This document shows positions 50,102-58,808 of a stretch of 64,000 nucleotides of DNA, piece by piece. The notes beneath the pieces are model-generated. The model was not told the DNA's origin, did no database searches, and was given only the letters and a program-made list of their open reading frames with translations. How positions within the stretch are numbered: the first letter of the stretch is position 1; the number at the start of each line of letters is the position of its first letter. The stretch covers positions 46,691-110,690 of the forward strand of contig NZ_JPRN01000015.1 in the NCBI RefSeq assembly GCF_000737715.1. Reading direction: 5' to 3'. Made by a program: the position numbers and the translations under genes. This stretch comes from Chryseobacterium sp. JM1 (GTDB lineage: Bacteria; Bacteroidota; Bacteroidia; Flavobacteriales; Weeksellaceae).

Positions 50102-51628
50102 ATGAACAACAATCAAATGCCCGCCGGAGAGATCCTGGGTGCCTCATTACCTCACATTTCGGGGAATTTTGGAAATATTTTTCATACTGACAATTATGAT
50201 CATTATCGTTCCGCTGTAGAAGAAACTTTAGACCTTGTAGGAACTTTTCTTCACAGAAATGACAAACCCTTCAGCGGAATAGAAGCCAAAGAAATGAAAG
50301 GCATGGTACAGCAGATAGACCTTAATCAAAAACTATCTTCATACCAGGAGCTACTTGAAGAGGTAGATACTATATATGTAAAGCATGCGACTGCTTTTCA
50401 CCTTCCACAATACGTGGCACACCTTAACTGTCCTATCGTTATTCCTGCATTGGCAGGAGAAATCCTTGTAAGTGCCATCAATTCTTCACAGGATACGTAC
50501 GACCAGAGTGCAGGAGGAACTTTCATGGAAAGAAAACTGATCGACTGGACCGCAGAGCAGTTAGGATACAATGCAGAAACAAGCGATGGCGTTTTCACAG
50601 CAGGTGGATCACAGAGCAATCTGATGGGGCTTGTGATGATGCGCGACTGCTTTTCCCAGAAGAGATACAATCATAATATCAAGCTGGATGGCCTTCCACA
50701 GGAAGCGGGCAGATTCAGAATTTTTGTTTCTGATAAGTCTCATTTCAGCAACTTAAAGAATGCCTCTATCATGGGATTGGGCGAAAAATGTATCGTTAAA
50801 GTTCCTACAGATGAAAGATTCTGTATGGACATCGGTTTACTGAAGAAATACATTAAGAGAGAAGAGCAGATGGGAAATATTCCTATCGGAATTGTGGCTA
50901 CGGCCGGAACCACAGACTTTGGAAACGTAGATCCACTGGAAGATATTGCCAATATTGCTGAGCAGTACAATATCTGGATGCACGTAGATGCGGCTTACGG
51001 ATGTGCTTTATTATTGAGCGAAAAGTATCGTCATCTTCTGAATGGTATCGAAAGAGCGGATTCTGTGACGATAGATTATCATAAATCTTTCTTCCAGCCG
51101 ATCAGCAGCAGTGCTTTTATCGTTAAAAACAAAAGGGAATTAAGAATCCTGAAACACCATGCAGACTATCTGAATCCTGCGGAAATGGATGAAGAGGAAA
51201 TTCCTGCACAGATCAACAAATCCATTATTCAGAGTACCCGTAGATTCGATGCTCTGAAACTGTGGTTTACTTTAAGAATGATGGGCAAAGAACAGCTCTC
51301 AGAATATACAGACACGGTGATAGACCTTACCAAAGACGTAGCGTCTATGATCACTGAAAATCCTCATTTCGAACTGCTTTCCGATACGGATCTGAGCGTT
51401 CTGGTTTTCCGTTATATCAGACCTGATATTGCAGACCTGAATGCTTTGAATCAGCACATCAAAATGAAGCTTTTCTACAGCGGGGAAATTCTGGTGGCAA
51501 GTACCAAAGTAGATGGGAATTTCTACCTGAAGTTTACCTTCCTGAACCCGATCACCACGACAGAAGATGTTCACCAAATTTTAAATACAATACAATCGCA
51601 TGGAGAAGACTTTGGTACAGCAAACTAA
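50102..51628 (+). CDS. PLP-dependent group II decarboxylase (DesA/RhbB-like), probable (hydroxy)lysine decarboxylase
   Basis: 508 residues. The PLP lysine is K328 in TIDYHKSFFQP, the Asp of HVDAAYG (294-300) binds the pyridine N, and TAGGSQSNL binds phosphate. The family includes diaminobutyrate decarboxylase, DesA lysine decarboxylase and RhbB. No diaminobutyrate aminotransferase is present in the locus, which favours lysine or hydroxylysine over diaminobutyrate. The product would be cadaverine or hydroxycadaverine, the diamine arm of the siderophore. It is the first gene of the operon; its end overlaps the next gene by 29 bp. Confidence 0.87.
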   Translation: MNNNQMPAGEILGASLPHISGNFGNIFHTDNYDHYRSAVEETLDLVGTFLHRNDKPFSGIEAKEMKGMVQQIDLNQKLSSYQELLEEVDTIYVKHATAFHLPQYVAHLNCPIVIPALAGEILVSAINSSQDTYDQSAGGTFMERKLIDWTAEQLGYNAETSDGVFTAGGSQSNLMGLVMMRDCFSQKRYNHNIKLDGLPQEAGRFRIFVSDKSHFSNLKNASIMGLGEKCIVKVPTDERFCMDIGLLKKYIKREEQMGNIPIGIVATAGTTDFGNVDPLEDIANIAEQYNIWMHVDAAYGCALLLSEKYRHLLNGIERADSVTIDYHKSFFQPISSSAFIVKNKRELRILKHHADYLNPAEMDEEEIPAQINKSIIQSTRRFDALKLWFTLRMMGKEQLSEYTDTVIDLTKDVASMITENPHFELLSDTDLSVLVFRYIRPDIADLNALNQHIKMKLFYSGEILVASTKVDGNFYLKFTFLNPITTTEDVHQILNTIQSHGEDFGTAN

Positions 51629-54026
51629 GCTTACGGAAAAAGCACAGGAAATCACGGTCAGAATCCTGCTCAACGGAATGCTTCGTGAGCTTGGAAATGG
51701 AAAGTTCTATCAGGGAGTTCCGAAATATGACGCCCTTACGGCTCAGGCGCTGGAAAACAGTACCTATCCACTTCATATAAGATTTGAATTAAAGAAAAGC
51801 GATATCTTTTTATTCGCTCCGGTTTCTTACCGTTCTGAAAGTGCTTTCCACAATTATGGAATGACTTTGTCGGTGGTTGATCATAACAATCAGAAGGTTT
51901 ATGAACCGGATGTTGATCAGCTTACCGAATTGGTATACCGCGAACTTTCTGAGCAGTTCAGTGAAAAAGGCCTTGAATTATTTACCAAAAGGATTCACAG
52001 TAGCCTAAGAAATCTGGAAATGATCATGGAAGAAGGTTTACAGGATCAGGATGCTTTGACGTATTCTTTCCTGGAATCTGAACAACAGCTTCCTGTAGGA
52101 CACAATCTTCATCCTTTCACAAAAGCAAGAATGGGATTCTCCCGAGCAGAACAGCTTCTTTACGGCCCGGAATTCAATAAAGGCATTCAGCTGGAGTATT
52201 TTCTGGTGCACAAAAGCTGTGTTCAGGAACAGTCGGTTTTAGAGCAGCCTTATCATGAATTTCTGAAGAGTATCGTTTCATTACCGGAAGATCTGGAAGC
52301 AAAATACCTTAAAGAAGGTGAAAAACTTTCTGATTTCTATACGGTTCCGTGTCATCCGTGGGAAGCTACTTATCTTTTGTCTATCGAAGAAGGAGCGGAA
52401 ATGATCAAAGACCGTACGTTAATCCATATCGGGGCTTTTGGGGAAGAATTTTATTCAACCTCTTCCATCAGAAGTATGTACAGTCCTCAAATTCCGTGGA
52501 TGCCTAAGTTTTCATTAAATGTTCTTTTAACAGGATCGATAAGGATCAATACGGAGAAAGATCTCAAAAGAGGCTACGCATCGGCTTTATGGAGAAAACA
52601 TGCAGGCGCAGCATTTGAAAAGGATTTCAACCAGTTTAAACTGCTTTTGGAACCTGTAACATTAGGCGTTTATCATCAGGATAAAAATATTGAAAGCCTT
52701 AATCTTCTGATCCGCGAAAACCCATTCCAGCCGGAAGACAAAATCCTTCTTTTAGCAAGATTATGTCAGGACGAACCTGCAGACGAACAGAATTTTATCC
52801 AAAAGTTCTTTACGGATGTTTCTGAAAAACTGGGAACCAGTCCGGAAGAATCGGTGACCACTTGGTTTTCAAAATATATTCATCTGCTGATTGCTCCTTT
52901 AAACCATTTATACAGCCAATACGGCATGGCTCCTGAGGCGCATCAACAGAATCTTCTGATCCAACTGGATGATCAGTTGCTGCCGACGACTCTTTTTGTA
53001 AGAGATGCACAGGGATATTTATTAAGAGAAAGTGCAAGAGAACAATATACAGAGCTTTCCAAAACGTATCCTGAGATTGAAGATCTTTTCATCAGGGATG
53101 AGCGTCTTTTAGATATTATCTCTTACCATGTTCTGGTGAGCAATCTTTCAGCACTTGTGGCGTCATTAGGAAAGACAGGATGGGTGAAAGAAAGAACTCT
53201 GATCAATATCCTGCACAGCGAATTTGAACAGGTTCATCAAGAAATGCCTTCAGATTTTACGCGTTATGCACTTGAAAACCGTCATTGGGGAACAAAAACT
53301 AACTTTAAGGCGGTTGCCAATGAAATTGACGGAATTACAAGCGCTGCAGCCATTTCTTATGCTAAAGTTCCAAATCTTCTTCACTACCATTACTTCTCAG
53401 ATCAGCTGATCCATCCAAAAGGAAAAGAAACTTTCTTCAAGCGTTATTTCCAGAAAGATGATGTCACGGTTACCATGAGACCTGTTAATCTTGATGAAGA
53501 CCTTGAGATGCTTCATGAGTGGTTCAACCGTGAACACGCGATCAAAATCTGGCAGATGAACTGGCCGATTGACGAGCTGGAAACTTATTACCGTTTAATG
53601 TTGCCGGGTGATGAAGCACACAGCTACATCGTCATGAGCAACGACGAACCTACATGCAATATCGAAGTATACTGGCCGTGCAGAGACATTGTAGGCGACT
53701 ATTATGATGTACTGCCTACCGATTACGGAACCCACCAATTTATTGCACCTACAGATCCGAAGAAGAAATACGTTTCTCCTTCCACACAGTCTATGGTAGA
53801 TTATGTATTTGCCCAGCCTGAGGTTGGAAAAATGGTAGGAGAAGGTTCGGTAGATTCTCTGGCTTCTATGATGAATAAAGCCCATGTAGGCTTCAAAGTA
53901 GATAAAGTTATAGAAATGCCTCATAAAAAAGCCAATCTTAATTTCTGCTACAGGGAATGGTACTGGGAAAAATTCCCGCAAAACAAAGATGTAGAATTCA
54001 CCGTAAAAATCACTGAACATGAATAA
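51600..54026 (+). CDS. IucA/IucC siderophore synthetase fused to GNAT acyltransferase
   Basis: 808 residues. Residues about 75-600 form an IucA/IucC NIS synthetase: HNLHPFTKARMGFS, VPCHPWEATYLL, STSSIRSMYSPQ and AHQQNLLIQ...FVRDAQG, the ATP and carboxylate parts. Residues about 620-808 are a GNAT domain of the IucB/RhbD/AlcB type (MRPVNLDEDLEMLHEWFNREH, with CNIEVYWPCRD). One chain can thus acylate N-hydroxydiamine and join an arm to citrate. In rhizobactin-type loci these are two adjacent genes (rhbC, rhbD), so this is a gene fusion in the same order. It overlaps the neighbours by 29 and 8 bp. Confidence 0.9.
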   Translation: MEKTLVQQTKLTEKAQEITVRILLNGMLRELGNGKFYQGVPKYDALTAQALENSTYPLHIRFELKKSDIFLFAPVSYRSESAFHNYGMTLSVVDHNNQKVYEPDVDQLTELVYRELSEQFSEKGLELFTKRIHSSLRNLEMIMEEGLQDQDALTYSFLESEQQLPVGHNLHPFTKARMGFSRAEQLLYGPEFNKGIQLEYFLVHKSCVQEQSVLEQPYHEFLKSIVSLPEDLEAKYLKEGEKLSDFYTVPCHPWEATYLLSIEEGAEMIKDRTLIHIGAFGEEFYSTSSIRSMYSPQIPWMPKFSLNVLLTGSIRINTEKDLKRGYASALWRKHAGAAFEKDFNQFKLLLEPVTLGVYHQDKNIESLNLLIRENPFQPEDKILLLARLCQDEPADEQNFIQKFFTDVSEKLGTSPEESVTTWFSKYIHLLIAPLNHLYSQYGMAPEAHQQNLLIQLDDQLLPTTLFVRDAQGYLLRESAREQYTELSKTYPEIEDLFIRDERLLDIISYHVLVSNLSALVASLGKTGWVKERTLINILHSEFEQVHQEMPSDFTRYALENRHWGTKTNFKAVANEIDGITSAAAISYAKVPNLLHYHYFSDQLIHPKGKETFFKRYFQKDDVTVTMRPVNLDEDLEMLHEWFNREHAIKIWQMNWPIDELETYYRLMLPGDEAHSYIVMSNDEPTCNIEVYWPCRDIVGDYYDVLPTDYGTHQFIAPTDPKKKYVSPSTQSMVDYVFAQPEVGKMVGEGSVDSLASMMNKAHVGFKVDKVIEMPHKKANLNFCYREWYWEKFPQNKDVEFTVKITEHE

Positions 54027-55335
54027 CGACACGATATATAACGTGATCGGAATAGGTATTGGTCCTTTTAATTTAGGACTTGCCGCTTTATCCAATCCGA
54101 TTTCTGAATTAAAAACACTTTTCCTTGACCAGAGAGATGGTTTCGACTGGCATCCGGGATTAATGATTGACCACGTAACCCTACAGACGCCTTTTCTGTG
54201 CGACTGCGTATCTATGGCAGATCCTACGAATCCTTTAAGCCTTCTGAACTATCTGAAAGAAACGAACAGGCTGTACAAATTCTTTATCAGGGAAGATTTT
54301 TTCATTCCACGTAAAGAATACAACCGTTACTGTCAATGGGTAGTGAGCCAGCTTCCACAGTGCCGTTTTTCAACGCAGGTGGTTGATATTGTGTATGAAG
54401 ACGGACTGTATTTAATCACAACCATTCATACCAAAACCAAGGAAACAGAAGTTTTCAGAACAGAAAGACTGATCCTGGGAACAGGGACACAGCCTCATAT
54501 TCCTTCGTTTATTCCGAAAGAGGATTCGCGTATTCTTCATACAAGCTCTTATCTATACCGTAAGGAAGAACTTTTAGCTCAAGGTAAAAAAATTGCTGTG
54601 ATCGGTTCAGGACAAAGTGCTGCTGAGGTTTTTTATGATTTATTGCAAAGCCGTGATGAAAACACCCAATTGGGCTGGTATTCACGTCCGGACCGTTTCT
54701 TCCCGATGGAATATTCAAAACTGACACTGGAGTTGACTTCTCCTGATTATGTAGATTATTTCTACAGCAGGGATGAAGCGGCGAGAAAATCAATATTAAG
54801 CAAGCAACAGGCACAGTTCAAAGGAATCAATTACGACCTCATCAACCAGATCTATGATTTCATCTACGACCTGAATATTGATAATGCTGATCCAAACCTT
54901 ACCATCATTCCAAACAGTCAGTTGGATAGAGTAGACAACAGCAATCCTGATCATTTGACCCTTGAATTCACACAATTGGAACAAGAGGTTCCGTACGAAC
55001 AGGAAGCTGATTATCTGGTGGTAGGAACAGGATACCGTTATCATGAACCTGCTTTCCTGAAAAATATTCAGTCCAGAATTAAAAGAGATTCGACAGGACT
55101 ATTTGCGGTCAACAGGAATTATTCCATAGACCATAACGGCGGTGAAATTTATGTGCTTCATGCAGAAGTACACACCCACAGTTACATTTCTACCGATCTT
55201 GGAATGGCGGCCTACCGTAATTCCTATATCATCAATGACATTTTGGGAAGAGAACATTATAAAATCGAAAAGAAAATTGCTTTCCAGGATTTTGATGTAG
55301 AGAAACACGCTGCTGTATCAACTGTCAAAATATAA
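54019..55335 (+). CDS. Lysine/diamine N-hydroxylase (IucD/RhbE/DesB family)
   Basis: 438 residues, a flavin-dependent N-monooxygenase. The FAD loop is GIGIGPFNLGLA (11-22), the NADPH loop is IAVIGSGQSAAEVFYDLL (about 192-209), and the C-terminal substrate motif is VVGTGYRYHEPAF. It would N-hydroxylate the terminal amine of cadaverine, hydroxycadaverine or lysine to allow hydroxamate formation. It is the third gene of the operon, 8 bp overlap upstream and 7 bp gap downstream. Confidence 0.9.
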   Translation: MNNDTIYNVIGIGIGPFNLGLAALSNPISELKTLFLDQRDGFDWHPGLMIDHVTLQTPFLCDCVSMADPTNPLSLLNYLKETNRLYKFFIREDFFIPRKEYNRYCQWVVSQLPQCRFSTQVVDIVYEDGLYLITTIHTKTKETEVFRTERLILGTGTQPHIPSFIPKEDSRILHTSSYLYRKEELLAQGKKIAVIGSGQSAAEVFYDLLQSRDENTQLGWYSRPDRFFPMEYSKLTLELTSPDYVDYFYSRDEAARKSILSKQQAQFKGINYDLINQIYDFIYDLNIDNADPNLTIIPNSQLDRVDNSNPDHLTLEFTQLEQEVPYEQEADYLVVGTGYRYHEPAFLKNIQSRIKRDSTGLFAVNRNYSIDHNGGEIYVLHAEVHTHSYISTDLGMAAYRNSYIINDILGREHYKIEKKIAFQDFDVEKHAAVSTVKI

Positions 55336-55342
55336 CAGAACA

Positions 55343-57157
55343 ATGAACACCAACTTAAAAAATAATACAATCAGCCAGGAAATCTGGCTACAGGCCAACA
55401 GAGATCTTATGGCCAAGACGATTGCAGAATTAATGCATGAAGAACGGTTAAAACCTGTTGCCGTTTCACAGGACGAAGCTGGATTTACAGTCTTCAAACT
55501 GGAAACCGGGATTGAAACTATAGTATACAATTTCCGCGGACAGGAAAGGATGATGGATTACTGGCATATTGATACAGACAGTATCGCGAAAATAGAGAAT
55601 GGAGTACCAACCTCAGCGCTGAATATTCCCCAGTTCTTCCTTGAAATGCAGACCGTATTCGATTTAGATGCCAATACGCTGGCGAGATATACCGAAGAAT
55701 TGCTTCATACGTTATATTGTGATGCACTGATCTTATCCAGAGGTGTTATGTCTTCAAAAGAATTGGCATCAAGTAATTACCAAACGGTAGAACATCAGAT
55801 GACGGGCCATCCTTGGGTGATCGTTAACAAAAGCAGGTTAGGATTTTCTCCTACTGATCTTGAAACGTTTGCTCCGGAAGCGGGAGAGGATTTAAAAGTG
55901 TTGTGGCTGGCTGCTCATAAGGACAGATCAGCGTTCCAGTCGCTGGAGCACATAGATCAGGAAGGATTTTACCGCTCTGAAATTGGAGACGAATTGTATC
56001 AGGCTTTTCAACAAAGGTTGATTGATTCCGGAAAGTCTCCTGAGGATTATAATTTAATTCCTGTACATCCATGGCAGTGGGAACATAAACTGAAAATTCA
56101 CTTTGCAGGTGATATTGCATCCGGTATTTTAATTCTTTTAGGAGAAGGAAATGATGTGTATAGCCCGCAACAGAGCATCAGAACTTTGTTCAATACAGAT
56201 CATCCTGGAAAAAGATATCTGAAAACCGCTGTTTCTATTTTAAGTACAGGAAATATCAGAGGACTGTCGCCTAAGCAGATGAAAATTGCCCCATCCATTA
56301 CAGACTGGGTGAAAGGACTGATCAAAGGTGATGCATATCTTGAAACAAAAGGAACCATATTTTTAGGAGAAGAAGCTTCTATTGCTTATCTGCATCCTCA
56401 ATACAGCGCGATTGCCGGTGTTCCTTATCAGTATAACGAATTTCTGGGAGCTTTATGGCGCGAAAGTGCTTCCAACTATTTACAGGAAGACGAAGAAATG
56501 TTTACAATGGCTTCCTTACTTTTTGTAGATCAGAATGGAATTCCATTGGTACAGGCTTTTGCAGAGCAGGCAGGAATCAGTATTCAACAGTGGATCAGAG
56601 ATTATCTGGATGCTTATCTTACGCCGTTGCTTCACATTTATTACACCCATTCTCTTTGTGTAACCCCTCATGGAGAAAACATCATGGTAGTATTAAAAAA
56701 CGGAGTGCCACAGAGAATTGTCATCAAAGATTTTGTGGATGATATTGTCCTGACAACAGAAGCAAGGGAGAAACTTCCTGATCATCTGGCAGACGGACTG
56801 ATCCAGTCTTCCAACAAGGAAAATGTTCCTTTGTCTATACTTTTAGGGGTTTTTGATGCATTCTTCAGGTATTTATCCAATGTTCTGCATACCCATTCCA
56901 ACTTTGAGGAAGAGACCTTCTGGACGCTTGTTCATGAGTGTATAGAGAACTACAAAAACCATAATCCTCATCTGAATGAGCGGTATGAAAAATATGACCT
57001 GTATGTTCCTACATTCAAAAGGTTCTACATCAACAGTCTTCGTTTGAAAAACAACGGCTACAGTGAAAATAAAGCATTTGCTATTCCAAAGAAAGACGGT
57101 GCACTGCCGAATCCTTTGTATCAGATTGCGAATAAAAACTCTGTAGCGACGGTATGA
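55343..57157 (+). CDS. IucA/IucC family siderophore synthetase
   Basis: 604 residues, full NIS synthetase. GHPWVIVNKSRLGFS, VPVHPWQWEHKL-type motif, QSIRTLFN, ILSTGNIRGLS and the C-terminal HGENIMVVLKNGVPQRIVIKDFVDD (ATP and metal binding) are all present. It is the second synthetase in the operon, like RhbF or IucC, and should add the second arm to a citryl half-product. Two synthetases point to a citrate core with two arms. Its stop overlaps the MATE start by 4 bp. Confidence 0.9.
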   Translation: MNTNLKNNTISQEIWLQANRDLMAKTIAELMHEERLKPVAVSQDEAGFTVFKLETGIETIVYNFRGQERMMDYWHIDTDSIAKIENGVPTSALNIPQFFLEMQTVFDLDANTLARYTEELLHTLYCDALILSRGVMSSKELASSNYQTVEHQMTGHPWVIVNKSRLGFSPTDLETFAPEAGEDLKVLWLAAHKDRSAFQSLEHIDQEGFYRSEIGDELYQAFQQRLIDSGKSPEDYNLIPVHPWQWEHKLKIHFAGDIASGILILLGEGNDVYSPQQSIRTLFNTDHPGKRYLKTAVSILSTGNIRGLSPKQMKIAPSITDWVKGLIKGDAYLETKGTIFLGEEASIAYLHPQYSAIAGVPYQYNEFLGALWRESASNYLQEDEEMFTMASLLFVDQNGIPLVQAFAEQAGISIQQWIRDYLDAYLTPLLHIYYTHSLCVTPHGENIMVVLKNGVPQRIVIKDFVDDIVLTTEAREKLPDHLADGLIQSSNKENVPLSILLGVFDAFFRYLSNVLHTHSNFEEETFWTLVHECIENYKNHNPHLNERYEKYDLYVPTFKRFYINSLRLKNNGYSENKAFAIPKKDGALPNPLYQIANKNSVATV

Positions 57158-58557
57158 GAAAGTTTCTGCATCTTGTAAAAGAAGGCTCTGTATTTGCGTA
57201 CGGAGCTTTAGCGGGAAAAAAAGTAGAACTTACCTCAGGGAGTATCAACCGTTCTATCTTCAGCCTTGCCATTCCGATGGTGATGGAGCTCGTGATGGAA
57301 TCTGTTTTTGTCAGTATCAATCTTTTAATCATAGCAAGATTAGGAGATAAGGTTCTTGGACTCGTGGGAATTGCAGATAACTATATCAATTTTGCCAATG
57401 CGATTGCCATTGGTTTAGGTATCGCTGCTGCAACACTTACGGCCAGGAGAGCCGGAGAAAAAGACCAGGAAGGTATGAGCCGCACGGCACATTATATCAT
57501 ATTGCTGGCCTCTGCTTTTGCATTACTGATTGGCGGTCTGTCATTCCTTTTTGCTGGCGAGATCATCAGTTTCCTTGGATTCAATACAGGGATGGTAGAT
57601 AACGGACTTCCTTTTTCCAAACTGGTCTTTCTTAGTATCGGTCTGGTGATTTTGCGTCTGTCCATCAATGGTCTTTTCAGAGGAGCAGGGGATGCAGATC
57701 TGGCGATGAAGTCGCTTTGGCTTTGTCATATCTCCAGTATGGTCTTTGCCGTGATTCTTGTTTTCGGATTGGGTTTTATTCCCGCTTACGGATTGATGGG
57801 ATTGGCTTATGCTACCATACTATCACGATTATTGGCAGTTTTATATCAGTTCTTTATTCTTCTGACACGCAAAACCAGTGTGAATATCCTTGTGAAATTT
57901 CATCTTGATCTGCCTTTAATTAAGAAAATCCTGAAAATTACTTTTGGCGGGCTGGTTCAGTATATTATTCCTGCTTCAAGCTGGCTGATTATGGTTAAAA
58001 TCATCGCAACCTTCGGGACTACTGCTCTTGCAGGATACATTATTGCGCAGAGAATTGCTTCTGTTGCCACGATGCCTGCCTGGGGAATAGGAAATGCTGC
58101 AGGCGTTCTTACGGGACAGAATTTAGGAGCCGGAAATCCGGACCGCGCTGAGAAAACGGTATGGAGAGCCGGAGGAATTAATATGACCTATCTGGTAGTA
58201 GTTGCTATATTCTGGCAGTTCGCTGCGGAATATGTGGTGACGTTCTTCACCAAGGAAGCTGAGGTAGCACGATATGCGGTACAATACATCCATGTGGTAT
58301 CTATGGCTTATCTCTTACTCGGTTTTACAATGGTGATCAGCCGTGCGCTTAATGCAGCCGGCAATATTATGCAGGTAACCCTGCTGTACATGATCATGTT
58401 CTATGTGATTCAGCTTCCTTTGGCTTACCTGCTTGGGGTAAGACTTCAATGGGAACTGAAAGGAATATTTACGGCCATTGTTTCTTCGGAAATCGTACTG
58501 GCTGTACTGTTCCTCATGATCTTCAAAAATGGTAAATGGAAAACTATAAAAATTTAA
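57154..58557 (+). CDS. MATE family efflux transporter, probable siderophore exporter
   Basis: 467 residues with 12 membrane segments. RSIFSLAIPMVMELVMESVFVSINLLIIARLGDKVLGLVG is the MATE start, and a second copy of the half occurs from about residue 245 (GGLVQYIIPASSWLIMVKIIA). The position between synthetase and ACP genes, with 4-bp overlap and 1-bp gap, makes export of the siderophore or its precursor from the cytoplasm the likely role. MATE proteins use an H+ or Na+ gradient. Confidence 0.85.
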   Translation: MRKFLHLVKEGSVFAYGALAGKKVELTSGSINRSIFSLAIPMVMELVMESVFVSINLLIIARLGDKVLGLVGIADNYINFANAIAIGLGIAAATLTARRAGEKDQEGMSRTAHYIILLASAFALLIGGLSFLFAGEIISFLGFNTGMVDNGLPFSKLVFLSIGLVILRLSINGLFRGAGDADLAMKSLWLCHISSMVFAVILVFGLGFIPAYGLMGLAYATILSRLLAVLYQFFILLTRKTSVNILVKFHLDLPLIKKILKITFGGLVQYIIPASSWLIMVKIIATFGTTALAGYIIAQRIASVATMPAWGIGNAAGVLTGQNLGAGNPDRAEKTVWRAGGINMTYLVVVAIFWQFAAEYVVTFFTKEAEVARYAVQYIHVVSMAYLLLGFTMVISRALNAAGNIMQVTLLYMIMFYVIQLPLAYLLGVRLQWELKGIFTAIVSSEIVLAVLFLMIFKNGKWKTIKI

Positions 58558-58558
58558 A

Positions 58559-58804
58559 ATGCACACAACAGACGAATTTTATGAAATTATCGCATCAGCA
58601 ATCGCTGTGAAAAAAGAAATAGTAGACGAAAACCTTACCTATCAGGAGATTCCTGAGTGGGACTCTATGTCGCATCTGCTTATTGTAGAAGCTTTGGAGC
58701 AGTTCTACCGTGTCAAGTTTGACTTTAACGACATCCTTGAAATGGGAACCGTCGGAAAGATCCGCGAAAAAATGAAAAAATACGATGTACTCGTAGAAAA
58801 CTAA
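58559..58804 (+). CDS. Acyl carrier protein
   Basis: 81 residues. The phosphopantetheine site is S36 in EWDSMSHLLIVEALE, with a typical four-helix ACP pattern and an end KIREKMKKYD. It is placed between the exporter and an AMP-dependent ligase (4 bp before the latter), so the ligase should load it. It is not the fatty-acid-synthesis ACP, which would sit with fab genes. A phosphopantetheinyl transferase is needed and is not in the window. Confidence 0.85.
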   Translation: MHTTDEFYEIIASAIAVKKEIVDENLTYQEIPEWDSMSHLLIVEALEQFYRVKFDFNDILEMGTVGKIREKMKKYDVLVEN

Positions 58805-58808
58805 GTAT

